Shown piece by piece: positions 37,204 through 47,828 of a stretch of DNA of 64,000 bases; the stretch's first letter is position 1, and each line of letters begins with the position of its first letter. The stretch comes from a methane-oxidizing endosymbiont of Gigantopelta aegis. GTDB taxonomy: Bacteria > Pseudomonadota > Gammaproteobacteria > Methylococcales > Methylomonadaceae. Under the pieces are notes generated by a model that saw nothing but the letters and a program-made list of their open reading frames with translations, ran no database searches and was not told the origin of the DNA. A program made the position numbers and the translations under genes. Location: contig NZ_JAEHGD010000001.1 of NCBI RefSeq assembly GCF_016097405.1, forward strand, positions 642,345 to 706,344. Reading direction: 5' to 3'.

Positions 37204-38327
37204 TACTCTTCGCAAATGAGAATTTAGCATAAAAAGATGACGTAATGGAGTGAAATATATAAAATAAGGCCATGTCGAATTACACCCTTCCAGAGACTGA
37301 ATTAGCCGATTTGCGCGAAGCCATGGTGAGCTTCGAGAAAAACGTGATGCAGACCGAGTTAAAGCCATCATTCTTTTAGGTTCAGGCTGGTCAGCAACAA
37401 ACGTTGCCGAAGCACTTCTCATTGACCGCAATACAATCCGTACCTACTATCGAAAATATAAGAAAGGTGGTCTTGCTAAACTCCTACAAACTCAGCATGT
37501 TGGAAGTGCCAGTTTCTTATCGGTTTCAGAAGCGACCGAGTTGGATGAATATCTGCAGAAAAATCTTCACTTAACCGCTAAATCGGTTGCAGCTTACATT
37601 AAAGAGCGTTGGCAGGTTCGCTATAGTGAACGCGGTGTGACAGCCTTGCTGCATCGCTTGGGTTATGTCTATAAAAAGCCCAAGCTGATACCCGGCAAAG
37701 CTAATGCAAAAGCCCAACTGGAGTTCCTTGAGAAATATCAACAACTAAAGGAAGACAAGCAGCCCGAAGACTTGATATTGTTCATGGATGGTGTTCATCC
37801 ACAACATAATCCTGTAATGGCTTGTGGTTGGATTAAGCGTGGTGTGGAATTCACGATTCAGAGTAATACCGGGCGTCAACGTCTCAATGTCAACGGTGCA
37901 GTCAATATCGATTCTCTGGATACTGTCTGCCGCTTCTATGACACCATCAATGGCGAGGCAACGATTGATCTTTGTAAGGCGATTGAAGAACGTTACCCGA
38001 AGGCTGGGACTATTTACATCATTTGCGATAATGCACGCTACTACCGATCAAAGGCTGTCAGACAATTTCTTGAAATGTCGCGAATTGAATTAGTGTTTTT
38101 ACCGCCGTATGCGCCGAATCTTAATTTGATTGAACGGTACTGGCGATATTTCAAGAAAGAAATCTTATATGACCAGTATTATGAAACATTCAAAGAATTC
38201 AAAATAGCCTGCGAGACATTCTTTTCTGAGCCAGAAAAGCATGTCGACAATTTGCGCTCACTTTTAACTGAGAATTTTCAAATTATCGGTGCATGATGGT
38301 TTGCTCTATTTTCATGTGCGGAGAGTA
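37204..38327 (+). mobile_element. IS630-family insertion sequence, copy A (in the EAL gene)
   Basis: 1124 bp with imperfect inverted ends (TACTCTTCGCAAATGAGAAT and TACTCTCCGCACATGAAAAT) and TA duplications at 37202-37203 and 38328-38329, as expected for IS630/Tc1-type transposition. Confidence 0.93.
37272..38296 (+). pseudogene. IS630-family transposase with one frameshift
   Basis: MSNYTLPETELADLREA, then a frame break at GCCATGG that one extra C repairs, then helix-turn-helix (W-S-A-T-N-V-A-E-A-L-L-I-D-R-N-T-I), winged-helix region, and DDE catalytic segments F-M-D-G-V-H-P, Y-I-I-C-D-N-A-R and P-Y-A-P-N-L-N-L-I-E-R-Y-W. The frameshift may be real, programmed, or a sequencing error. Confidence 0.88.
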
Positions 38328-40121
38328 TATTAGCTTGAACAAACGTTGAATAGCAGAGCTATTACCAATCATACATGTCAGGCTGCCATCTATTTTCAGG
38401 AAATTTGCCGCACCGGCCTCAGCCAGTTCCACCACTGTTTTCAGGGAAGAGAAACCAGTACCGAAGTCGTCAATGGCAAATGTCACCCCAGTCTCCTGAT
38501 GCAAACCGATCACCTGTTCGACACTGTTCAACATGGTTTGCTCGGTGAGTTCAATCACTAAGGTGATGTTTTTTAAAGGCCCCTGAATCATATCTTTTAA
38601 GTGTTGCTGATACGCCGGGCTGTTTAATGAGGCTGGGGAGCAGTTAATGAACAACGGCTGATTCAGCTGTTCCAGTGCATCAGCATAGCGCGCGATGGTG
38701 TTGAGTATCAGAGTGTCAAAACGTTCGATCAAATTCAGTTCGATCAGTTTATCGATAAACAGGCCGGCACTTAAAATACCGTCATCCGTATTCAGCCTGC
38801 CCAGCGCTTCAAATGCGGCGATATTACTGTTCTGGGTATTGAGTAATGGTTGTAGGTGAATATCGAGTTGATCCTGTTCCAGTAATTGATGCAAATTGAC
38901 ACTCATGGCCACCTGGGCTTTGATCCAGACATTAATCGGCTCAAGCGATGCTTCATCATCAAGCAACTGGTTTTCCTTGAGCGTATGACCATGCAAATAG
39001 CGTATCAACTGACGGATAGTGGTGCGATCCACCAGCTTGAGGTGGGTTAAATTGATGGTATGCCGGGTCAATTCAATCCCCTGTTTTGCCAGCGCGTCAC
39101 TGATAGGCTGTAGCAGCGACAAGGTTTCATCCGCAGTCAAGCCCAGAGTCAACACATAGAAATCCCCCATCAATCCTCGGGTGTAAGCCAAATGAGAGCG
39201 GTTTTTCTCCAGGCTGTTCTGTAGCTGTTTATCTACCTGTTCCAGCAACGCATCACCGACGTCTTCACCTTTAAGCTGATTGATCTGGTTCAGATTACGT
39301 ACATTAAATAGCGTTAGATAGGCTTGTTTATGAATATAGCCCAGATTTTCCATAAAATTGAGAAACAAACTCATGCGGTCGGTTTCGTAATTAAAATACA
39401 ACGTGGCCAGCAGAGCGCTAAGTTGTTTTACCCCGGCGACCAGATCGGTATAGAGCAGATAGGCTTGCTCATAGTGCTTTTGTAGCAATTTGACATACAA
39501 CAGTGCGGCTTGGCGCATAATGTTTTTGTGGGCATCATGCACTTCTGTACAGGCTAAAGGATCCAAACAAACGATCAATGTTTCCGGATAATTTAAGGCC
39601 TCGATAAAGTGAATATTATTATTGGCGATATGTTTAAACGCATCCAGATCATTTTCTGTCAGCGCTTTTCTTAACGTTCTGAACCAGCGATCATAAATTT
39701 GCAGTAGATATTGTTTTTCCGGTTTCGCCAGCACTGGAAACAGATCATTTGCCTGCGCCAATGTATGCAGGTAGCGCCGGGCAATAATGTTTTTACTATG
39801 CTCAAATGCCCGATCTATCTGTTCAAACGCATCCAGAGGACTATCATAATCCGCCTTGAAATACGCTAACATGATTTTTTTGAGCGCGTTAATCTCGCCT
39901 AATAGCAACGCATAGGGCAGTTTAAGCTCTAGTGCTGTCTGGGCAATATCCTCAGCGGCTTGAGCAGTTTGCTCAGGTTGAAGCACGACTTTAAGAAAAG
40001 CACGCACCATGGTATCAACGGATACAAGCTGCTCGGAAGTTAATGAATCGGGTAAGTGTTTCTGACGAAAAGCACGAAGTGCTTCAATGAAATGATCGAT
40101 TTGAATGTCTGTCAAGTGCAT
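38328..40121 (-). pseudogene. Degenerate-GGDEF/EAL cyclic-di-GMP phosphodiesterase, N-terminal part
   Basis: 598 codons: an N-terminal helical sensor-like region (about residues 1-240), a GGDEF-like domain without the catalytic signature (about 240-370), then an EAL domain with F-E-A-L-G-R, I-N-C-S-P, E-L-T-E and I-D-D-F-G-T-G-F-S-S-L followed by L-K-I-D-G. These keep the metal and catalytic residues of active phosphodiesterases. The gene is split by IS630; with 37022-37201 the native product would be 657 residues. Loss of a c-di-GMP hydrolase fits the loss of flagellar and pilus genes nearby. Confidence 0.88.
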
Positions 40122-40296
40122 AACCTGCTATTGCCTTCGGCAATAAAAACTTATTTGTCGAGTTTACTGTAATTCTAATCTGTTTTTTAGTATTGACTAA
40201 AAACATTTTATCCTGCTTGAGCGCATTGTGCATAAACTCCCACAGAACCCATAAAAAATCAAGCTGTTAATTCCTCAGCGATCATTTCTGCCTGCT

Positions 40297-40641
40297 TTAG
40301 TACAGCCTCAGACTGCTCCGGCCTTTCACCGCCTGATCGCGGTCATAGATTACCAAGCCCACCCTATCGATATGCTCGATTAACTGACGGTTTTTGATGT
40401 CATGATAATTTTGTAGGTCGATCAAAAATGGAATATCGCTATCATCCAGCGTCAATAAAATATCTGCAATCATAAAACGATCCACATTTTCACCCAGCAC
40501 TGCCAAATCAATATCGCTGCGTTCATGATTTGTGCCTTTTGCGCGTGAACCGTACAATTTCACTTGTTGAATGCCCGGATAGTTGGAAAATATCCGCCTA
40601 AGGGTTTGCAATGTTCGGTCATCAAGGCCAATCGTTTTCAT
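40297..40641 (-). CDS. mntA: MntA-type antitoxin nucleotidyltransferase
   Basis: 114 residues with the minimal nucleotidyltransferase motif G-S-(x10)-D-I-D at about residues 31-45 (LYGSRAKGTNHERSDIDLA). In HepT/MntA systems this enzyme adds AMP to a tyrosine of the HEPN toxin. The start overlaps the stop of the HEPN gene by four bases. Intact despite lying among broken genes. Confidence 0.9.
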   Translation of the reverse strand: MKTIGLDDRTLQTLRRIFSNYPGIQQVKLYGSRAKGTNHERSDIDLAVLGENVDRFMIADILLTLDDSDIPFLIDLQNYHDIKNRQLIEHIDRVGLVIYDRDQAVKGRSSLRLY

Positions 40642-41057
40642 GCGTTGTGAATGTCATCAAGCAAGGAAAGATACCATTCATCCAGTAATGAGAGATAGCT
40701 ATCACGAATGGACTGGATGATTATTTCAAATTTGGCAAAATCGTAGGTATGGCTCATCAGGTTCCGGTCACCGATCATCTTTAACCAGATGTCGGGATTC
40801 TCTATATATTTGGCATTAAACGCCTGTCGGATAACCGCTTTCGGCGATATTTTATCCAACACTATGCCATCGCTTTCCATTCTATCTTTAAGCACCTTCC
40901 AGGCAAGTTCAAAGGTATATTCAAAGCGTTGAATAATCCCTTCTTTTTCAAGTTGGCTAAGCTGAGCCGGGTCTTTTTCAATCGCTTCACGCAATAACAG
41001 GAAAGCACGCTGAAAATTGGCAAAGCGCTGTTGCCAACGGATTTCTGGGGCATTCAT
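40638..41057 (-). CDS. hepT: HepT-type toxin (HEPN, HI0074 family)
   Basis: 139 residues, all-helical HEPN fold of the HI0074 / nucleotidyltransferase-substrate-binding family. The RNase motif R-x4-H-x-Y is seen as RNLMSHTY at about residues 97-104, with the tyrosine that MntA-type partners adenylylate. First gene of the pair, no visible ribosome site stronger than AGAGGATCA upstream. Normally the pair stabilises mobile or genomic islands. Confidence 0.9.
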   Translation of the reverse strand: MNAPEIRWQQRFANFQRAFLLLREAIEKDPAQLSQLEKEGIIQRFEYTFELAWKVLKDRMESDGIVLDKISPKAVIRQAFNAKYIENPDIWLKMIGDRNLMSHTYDFAKFEIIIQSIRDSYLSLLDEWYLSLLDDIHNA

Positions 41058-41204
41058 AGTTTGATCCTCTGTAAATTATCGCGAACTAAGACCTTAGCAA
41101 ACGTTACTGGAAATTATTCGATATTCTGAATCTGTTTGTAGAATACAAAAACAAAATACCAGTAAATACAATATGCTATTTTTATCTCTGTACATGACAA
41201 AAAT

Positions 41205-42374
41205 TCACTCTACCCCAGAGCAGTCGATATTCGCCCTATTTAGCGGTACAGGGCAAAGCAGCGAAATGATTTTCTTAATCCGTTTTCTTGACTGCCCCAA
41301 GGCATTAAACATCTCAGACCGAATGCAATCCAGCCCATACCTGAATATACTTTGCGTCCGACGTTGATGCGTTTTGGTTTTTATCGGCAAGACACAGTCA
41401 TGTTTCCATTCACCGACTCTATGCGACCAGCAAAAGGCAATGACAGGCAATACCAATAGTTTTTTTATCCGCTGCTAGCCTATCACGCGCGTGTCTTCAA
41501 GCTTAAAACCTCGCCCCTTCAGGCAGCCGAACAACGCTTCGATTTCCCAACGCAAGCCATAGACTTTACCGGCCTCTTGGTTTAAATGGTGAATCGCTAA
41601 AATTAACAGCTCTCCATCTGCCAAACGAAGTCCACTCAGATAAACAGAGCAACTCCCCAAGCATCTTGGGTCAGAGATATTCAAGGCATCTCCAGGTTTA
41701 AGTGTTCGAAACAAATCACCCACCGAGACACTTTCGCCACGGCTATTTTCACTGAGACTATTGTTACGAATACGGATATAAAAGGAAATCTTCTGGTCTA
41801 TCAGCCAGCCTATCCACGCCTCCCTAATAAATCCAGCACCTCGTCATTAAGGGCAAGGTTTTTTTGAGGTGCTGGATAAATTCACGATCGGCTAAAAGCC
41901 CCTTGATTCGATGCTGGCCAAATCGACTGATAAAACGCTTCATCAGAGCAATGCGCTCTCGTGTGTTTGAATTGCCACGTTTGTTTAAAGGCAGCCAATA
42001 GACAGGAATGGCCGCACCTCGGTAAACAATCGCCAGTACCCGTAGATTAATATTCGTTTTGCCCCATTTCCAGTTCGTTCTATCCAGCGACAGATAATAA
42101 TCGTTTTCGATGAAACTAAAAAGCTTCATGATAAAACCGGCTACCTCATTATAATCCAGCCAATGATGGCTAAAAAATCGCTGTATTCGTCGATAGCGAG
42201 AAGAGATCAGTGCCTGACTGGGAAAAAATACGGCCAGCTGGCCAGGTTGACTGTACCCACTGCCATTAAAGCGACTAACATGCCAACGAAACAATCCATT
42301 CTTGCCTTGTTCCAATGAAAGTGCTCATTTAACATAGTCGTTAGTTCGTTGATTTGTAATTGGCCTTTATTCAT
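41205..42374 (-). pseudogene. IS4-family transposase, broken by frameshifts and a repeat
   Basis: Fragments read MNKGQLQINELTTMLNEHF, then after a frameshift S-R-Y-R-R-I-Q-R-F-F, L-S-L-D-R-T-N-W-K-W-G (first DDE Asp), L-L-A-D-R-E-F-I (second Asp), then a palindromic repeat insertion, then L-R-W-E-I-E-A-L-F-G-C-L-K-G-R-G-F (Y/W-R-E box) and a stop before the tail. Excising the repeat with its duplication gives A-D-R-E-F-I-R-E-A-W-I-G-W-L, restoring that frame. Confidence 0.85.
41827..41880. repeat. Palindromic mobile repeat family 1, short copy (d)
   Basis: Core of 44 bp, ends CCAGCACCTCGTC / GAGGTGCTGG, with 5-bp duplication ATAAA (41827-41831 and 41876-41880), inserted inside an IS4 transposase gene. 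The host interruption proves insertion into a pre-existing sequence. Confidence 0.9.
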
Positions 42375-42607
42375 GTTCGCGAAAACAAAAATAGAGCATT
42401 TAATTACATTTCAACGAGCTATGCTAACTTTCTGTATTTTTTGTCATGTACAGGGATTTTTACTTTAACAAAAAAATCGTTTCGAGGGGAAAACGGGGTA
42501 TGTTGAACCGGTTTTTAAAATGAATTTATTTATCACATTCAATGTATACCAGCTAACCCATCGATTGCGCTCCAGAACTGAATGACGATAACGAACAAGA
42601 CACTGTA

Positions 42608-43458
42608 GGGGCTGTTGCCATTTCACATAGGTAACCATAAAAAGGCGCAAGCCAGAGCGATAGAGCCTTCAAAATTTCGTTTGAGTTTGTCATATCGCGT
42701 GGCGATCGCTCTGAAATGCTTAAGTCTTGCAAACACATTTTCAACGAGATGGCGATATTTGTAGAGACACCAATCCATTTCATCATTTCCCCGAGTTGAA
42801 TTCTTTTTTCTTGGGATAACAGGAACAGCCCCTTTGTCTTTAATTTGAAGACGTAATGCTTCACTGTCATAGCCTCTGTCAGCAACTATATAGTCACCTT
42901 TTGGGAGCTCTGCAACTAATTTCGGTGCTTCTTTACAGTCATGAACTTCGCCGCCTGTCACTGAGAAATGAATAGGAAGACCACAGGCATCAACGGCCAT
43001 ATGAATTTTACTGGTGTTCCCGGCGACAGATTTCCTATCGCTGTTTCTTGTTCACAGGCCGCACCACTACTATGCTGATGTGCTTTCACAATACTCCCAT
43101 CAATAAATTCCCATTCCAGGTCTGGATCAACAACCAAGGCGTTAAAAATACCCATCAGTTTTTCTTTACGAGACCAGTCATTGAATCGTTTATATACCGC
43201 ATTCCAATTACCAAAAGCCGTGGGTAAATCTCTCCAGGGACAACCTACTCGCAAGCGATAAAAAATACCTTCGACTGTTTTTCGAAGACAAGGTTTGTCA
43301 TAAATTCCCATTTTCAACATAATTATCTTCAGTTTCTCCCAAAGTTCATCCGTAAGCATTTGTCGGGGCATAGTTTGCTTGTTTTTGAGTCAAAATAAAC
43401 AATCTATGTGGCGGAGTTATTGAATTTCAAGGGGGATTTTCAAAACGGCAACAGCCCC
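42608..43458 (-). mobile_element. IS5-family insertion sequence, copy B
   Basis: 851 bp in minus orientation with GGGGCTGTTGCC ends and TA at 42606-42607 and 43459-43460. The right flank is an IS630 fragment, the left flank is not, so the element lies at a rearrangement boundary. Confidence 0.92.
42623..43371 (-). pseudogene. IS5-family transposase, copy B (one-base frameshift)
   Basis: Same protein as copy A but GATAGGGAAATC has lost one G (43030 region), splitting the gene into 137- and 125-codon frames. Otherwise nearly identical. Confidence 0.88.
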
Positions 43459-43460
43459 TA

Positions 43461-43698
43461 GTGTTTTTACCGCCGTATGCGCCGAATCTTAATTTGATTG
43501 AACGGTACTGGCGATATTTCAAGAAAGAAATCTTATATGACCAGTATTATGAAACATTCAAAAGAATTCAAAATAGCCTGCGAGACATTCTTTTCTGAGC
43601 CAGAAAAGCATGTCGACAATTTGCGCTCACTTTTAACTGAGAATTTTCAAATTATCGGTGCATGATGGTTTGCTCTATTTTCATGTGCGGAGAGTATA
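43461..43698 (+). mobile_element. IS630-family 3' fragment, copy B
   Basis: Last 238 bp of the IS630 element of 37204-38327, from the third catalytic region (PPYAPNLNLIERYW) to the end GCGGAGAGTA, with one extra A in a run. The right end abuts an IS5 fragment at a TA. Confidence 0.9.
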
Positions 43699-43977
43699 GT
43701 TGCTGACAGAGGCTATGACAGTGAAGCATTACGTCTTCAAATTAAAGACAAAGGGGCTGTTCCTGTTATCCCAAGAAAAAAAAGAATTCAACTCGGGGAA
43801 ATGATGAAATGGATTGGTGTCTCTACAAATATCGCCATCTCGTTGAAAATGTGTTTGCAAGACTTAAGCATTTCAGAGCGATCGCCACGCGATATGACAA
43901 ACTCAAACGAAATTTTGAAGGCTCTATCGCTCTGGCTTGCGCCTTTTTATGGTTACCTATGTGAAATGGCAACAGCC
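43699..43977 (+). mobile_element. IS5-family 3' fragment, copy D
   Basis: Last third of the IS5 element (from V-A-D-R-G-Y-D on), ending GGCAACAGCC with TA beyond. Its 5' part has been lost; IS630 copy B had inserted into it at a TA. Its A-run before GAATTC has eight A against five or six in other copies. Confidence 0.88.
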
Positions 43978-44038
43978 TAGATAAAAAAGAATTTATGTTC
44001 TATTCTTTTATTTCGTTCATAATTTACAATTGTAAATA
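43977..44038 (-). pseudogene. 3' end of the small secreted protein gene
   Basis: Continuation of 45489-45874 after removal of IS4 copy B and one ACCATCCCCC: the frame reads G-G-W-L-F-T-I-V-N-Y-E-R-N-K-R-I-E-H-K and stops at a TAG formed with the edge of IS5 fragment D. The original C-terminus may therefore have been longer. Confidence 0.6.
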
Positions 44039-44048
44039 ACCATCCCCC

Positions 44049-45478
44049 CATAAGCGCCAACTTAAGCCATTAAATCATTGATTACGTGTTGAAAAATAAA
44101 GGTGTGGCCACCACATAGAGTCTTTGCCGACAAAAGTGAAAACCCTATGAAAAAGCAGCCACCTCACATAGATACTCGTTTTGAACAATTTGTGCAAGAA
44201 CTTCCAGAAGATTATCAACAACAAGCCTATGAATTTAAAGCCTTCACGCGTGCGCGCAAGATCCGTTCGCCCTTACAACTGTTACAGTTGGTGATGCTCT
44301 ACTGTGGTCTGGATTTCTCCTTGCGGAGTTGCGCCGGCGAGGTGGCTCACTTACAGGGCTCACTTAAGTGATACGGCGGTAAAAAGACTGGCGGCCTGCG
44401 TTCCTTGGGTAAAATCCTTGCTATCGGGCGTATTTGGGTTGCATCAGGTGGTTGACAGTGGTTCATTAAGCTTCGTTATTATTGATGGCTCGACCGTGCA
44501 GGAACCCGGTGCGACAGAAACCACGTATCGGCTACATATCGCGATAGATTTGATTTCACTGACATTGCGCCAGGTTGAAGTCAGTACGGACAAGATTGGC
44601 GAAAGCCTTGACCATTATGTGCTGGAATCGGGCGATGTCGTGTTGATTGATCGTGGCTACAATCAACCGAAGTCGTTGGTGCCTTTTATTGACCGAGGTG
44701 GCGATATTGTGCTGCGCTATAACGCACACAGCATGAATTTATACGAGCTTGACGAGCACGGCAAAATGATAAAAATTGACTGGGAAACGAAATTACAACG
44801 TCTCGGGAAACAAGCGGGGGCTATTCCGGTTTATTTGTGCCATGATACTAAACGAATCGCCTGCACGGTACATGCGGTTCCGTTACCTGCCGAAAAAGCG
44901 GCGCAAGCCCGGCGTAAAGCGAAACTCAGAGCGCAGAACAAAGGACGTACAGCCCAGGAAAAAACGCTCTATCTCAGTGAATGGGTCTTAATTTTAACGT
45001 CCGTGCCGGTCGAGTTGCTCAGCACCGAAACGGCTGCCGCGCTCTATCGTGTACGCTGGCAGGTGGAATTGGTGATCAAACGGCTGAAAAGCCTGTTGGC
45101 GATCAATCAATTACGTGCCCGTAAAGACAGTCAATTGGCCGAATTGTATTTACAGGGCAAACTTCTGTATGCGGTGGTTACGGAAAAGATCGCGCAGCGG
45201 TGTTTTACCAAGGCCTTGACGAAATGGATGGGCCGCGTGCATTGACACCCTGGCGTTTGTATAAAACGATTGCTGAGGACATTAAATCAGGATTGAACGC
45301 CTGTTTTCCGAAGCAAGAACGCTTTCAGCGTGATTATTTGAAAAGCGTTAGCGAACGCCCGAGAAAACGTTCGTTGCAGAGTCTACCTGAACCGATTTTG
45401 GGAATGATTCGACAATGCAGAGAGCTGGGCGTAAGTCGTGTTTAATCAAGTGGTTGGGGGCTTAAGTTGGCGCTTATG
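44049..45478 (+). mobile_element. IS4-family insertion sequence, copy B (distinct from A)
   Basis: 1430 bp with inverted ends CATAAGCGCCAACTTAAGCC and a perfect 10-bp target duplication ACCATCCCCC (44039-44048 and 45479-45488). Inserted into a small secreted-protein gene. Confidence 0.95.
44147..45445 (+). pseudogene. IS4-family transposase with two frameshifts
   Basis: Frame 1 begins MKKQPPHIDTRFEQFVQEL and breaks near 44360; frame 2 carries the DDE core (V-I-I-D-G-S-T, V-L-I-D-R-G-Y-N and Y-R-V-R-W-Q-V-E-L-V-I-K-R-L-K-S-L); a second break near 45220 leads to the C-terminal G-P-R-A-L-T-P-W-R-L-Y-K. Likely inactive as written. Confidence 0.88.
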
Positions 45479-45488
45479 ACCATCCCCC

Positions 45489-45874
45489 TGCTCCCGCTGC
45501 TTGGCAATTTCCAGCCGCTTCAACTGCTTCAGCACATGATTCAGCATTATTCAAAACCGCCTCAAGAGAACTATCTATAGCTACTGAACTTTCCCATCTT
45601 ATCACCGCACTACCAGAATTTGAGGTACTCGTATTACAAGAACTAGTATTACTTCCTGTGCTAGTACAAGATGACGAGTTACTGATCACATTGCCGATTT
45701 CGGCAACACTACATACGAATATCAAAGACCCATTGGGTGTATTATTAGTACTACCGCCAGATCCACCCGTCCCAGCACCTGGGGTAGATGGGAATTCAAA
45801 CGCCATTACATTACAAGAAAAAAAACTAACGCCATTGCACCTATGTTTCTTATACCACAATATTTTTTAGCCAT
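45489..45874 (-). pseudogene. Small secreted Ser/Thr/Asn/Gly-rich protein, split by IS4
   Basis: Not recognised. ATG at 45874 with GGAG seven bases upstream gives MAKKYCGIRNIGAMALVFF; one extra T in the T8 run then joins it to S-C-N-V-M-A-F-E-F-P-S-T-P, i.e. a signal peptide followed by a glycine-rich linker and a domain of about 110 residues with five cysteines. The gene is interrupted by IS4 copy B after G-A-G-G-W; the remainder is at 43977-44038. Extracytoplasmic, function unknown. Confidence 0.6.
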
Positions 45875-46161
45875 CGGAAGTCTCCACGTTACTTACTGAA
45901 TAAACAGAAATTTAAATTAACACCATCAACCACTTACTTGAGTCACTCAACAATCACAAGCTCGTAATCCCTAATTAAATAAACTCTCTGTAGCTGTAAA
46001 ATATATTCTCTGCCTATCACTCATAATCTTCAATACGTATGACTACTTACCAAGACCTCGTTTCATGATGACATAGCTCATAACTCAGTCTCGCAAAGCC
46101 AATTTTTTATAAACGAGCATATCTAAGCGTTTAAACTAATGAAAAACATAAGATATCATTA

Positions 46162-47011
46162 GGGGCTGTTGCCGTTTTGAAAATCCCCCTTGAAATTCAA
46201 TAACTCCGCCACATAGATTGTTTATTTTGACTCAAAAACAAGCAAACTATGCCGCGACAACTGCTTACGGATGAACTTTGGGAGAAACTGAAGATAATTA
46301 TGTTGAAAATGGGAATTTATGACAAACCTTGTCTTCGAAAAACAGTCGAAGGTATTTTTTATCGCTTGCGAGTAGGTTGTCCCTGGAGAGATTTACCCAC
46401 GGCTTTTGGTAATTGGAATGCGGTATATAAACGATTCAATGACTGGTCTCGTAAAGAAAAACTGATGGGTATTTTTAACGCCCTGGTTGTTGACCCAGAC
46501 CTGGAATGGGAATTTATTGATGGGAGTATTGTGAAAGCACATCAGCATAGTAGTGGTGCGGCCTGTGAACAAGAAACAGCGATAGGGAAATCTGTCGCCG
46601 GGAACACCAGTAAAATTCATATGGCCGTTGATGCCTGTGGTCTTCCTATTCATTTCTCAGTGACAGGCGGCGAAGTTCATGACTGTAAAGAAGCACCGAA
46701 ATTAGTTGCAGAGCTCCCAAAAGGTGACTATATAGTTGCTGACAGAGGCTATGACAGTGAAGCATTACGTCTTCAAATTAAAGACAAAGGGGCTGTTCCT
46801 GTTATCCCAAGAAAAAGAATTCAACTCGGGGAAATGATGAAATGGATTGGTGTCTCTACAAATATCGCCATCTCGTTGAAAATGTGTTTGCAAGACTTAA
46901 GCATTTCAGAGCGATCGCCACGCGATATGACAAACTCAAACGAAATTTTGAAGGCTCTATCGCTCTGGCTTGCGCCTTTTATGGTTACCTATGTGAAATG
47001 GCAACAGCCCC
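46162..47011 (+). mobile_element. IS5-family insertion sequence, copy C
   Basis: 850 bp with GGGGCTGTTGCC ends and TA at 46160-46161 and 47012-47013, directly upstream of hsdM. The 287 bp on its left (45875-46161) is AT-rich and shows no gene. Confidence 0.92.
46249..46996 (+). pseudogene. IS5-family transposase, copy C (frameshifted)
   Basis: Identical to copy A up to V-I-P-R-K, where the A-run is one base shorter (five A), and a T-run near 46977 is also one shorter. The frame then continues through the IS end into hsdM as a spurious 548-codon fusion that should not be read as a real protein. Confidence 0.88.
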
Positions 47012-47040
47012 TAAACAAAAAGACACAAAAACGGACTTAT

Positions 47041-47828
47041 ATGACACAGCAAAAACTGACATTATCCAAACTCGAAACTCTGCTACTCAAAGCCTGCGAC
47101 ATTCTTCGCGGCAAAATGGATGCTTCTGAATACAAAGAATACATTTTCGGCATGTTGTTCTTAAAACGTATGTCCGACCAGTTTGATCATGAGCAGCAGG
47201 CGCTCAGAGAGGAATATGCTAAAAGCGGGCTGGATGAAGCCGTCATTGCCATGCAACTTGCCAAACCCAATAAATACAGTTTTTATGTGCCAGAACGCGC
47301 TCACTGGAATACATTGCGCCATCTGAAATCCGATGTCGGATCTAATCTGAACAAGGCGCTGGCGGCGTTGGAAGAGGCTAACCTCAAGCGCGGTATGGAA
47401 GATGTGCTCAAGCATATCAACTTCAACCGTAAAGTAGGCAAAAAGCCCATGTCCGATGAAACCTTGGTGGAGTTTATTCAGCACTTTGATGACATCCCTT
47501 TGGCCAATGGCGATTTTGAGTTTCCTGACCTGTTGGGTTCAGCCTATGAATATCTGATCAAATACTTTGCCGACAGCGCCGGTAAAAAAGGCGGCGAGTT
47601 CTACACGCCCAGCGAAGTGGTGCGCCTGCTGGTGGAAATTATCGAACCGGCAGAAGGCATGGAAGTGTATGATCCAACGTGTGGCTCAGGCGGCATGCTC
47701 ATTCAAAGCCAACAATATGTCGAGGAAACAGGTGGCAGTTCCCGTAACCTGCATTTAAGAGGGCAGGAAGATAATGGCGGCACCTGGTCTATCTGCAAAA
47801 TGAACATGATCCTGCACGGCATCAGTGG
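47041..47828 (+). pseudogene. hsdM: Type I restriction-modification methyltransferase HsdM, truncated
   Basis: About 262 N-terminal codons: HsdM_N helices ([17 protein letters not shown]), [15 protein letters not shown], then AdoMet motif [12 protein letters not shown] near residue 213. IS3 copy B cuts it just before the catalytic N-P-P-F motif. No hsdS or hsdR is near, so no working restriction system is encoded here. Confidence 0.92.

Larger units (their letters stand above)
41188..42453 (-). mobile_element. IS4-family insertion sequence remnant, copy A
   Basis: Inverted ends CTGTACATGACAAAAA on both sides; the 7-mer ATTTTTA adjoins both ends (41181 region and 42455 region) and may be part of the target duplication. 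About 1266 bp including the 54-bp repeat d. Confidence 0.8.
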
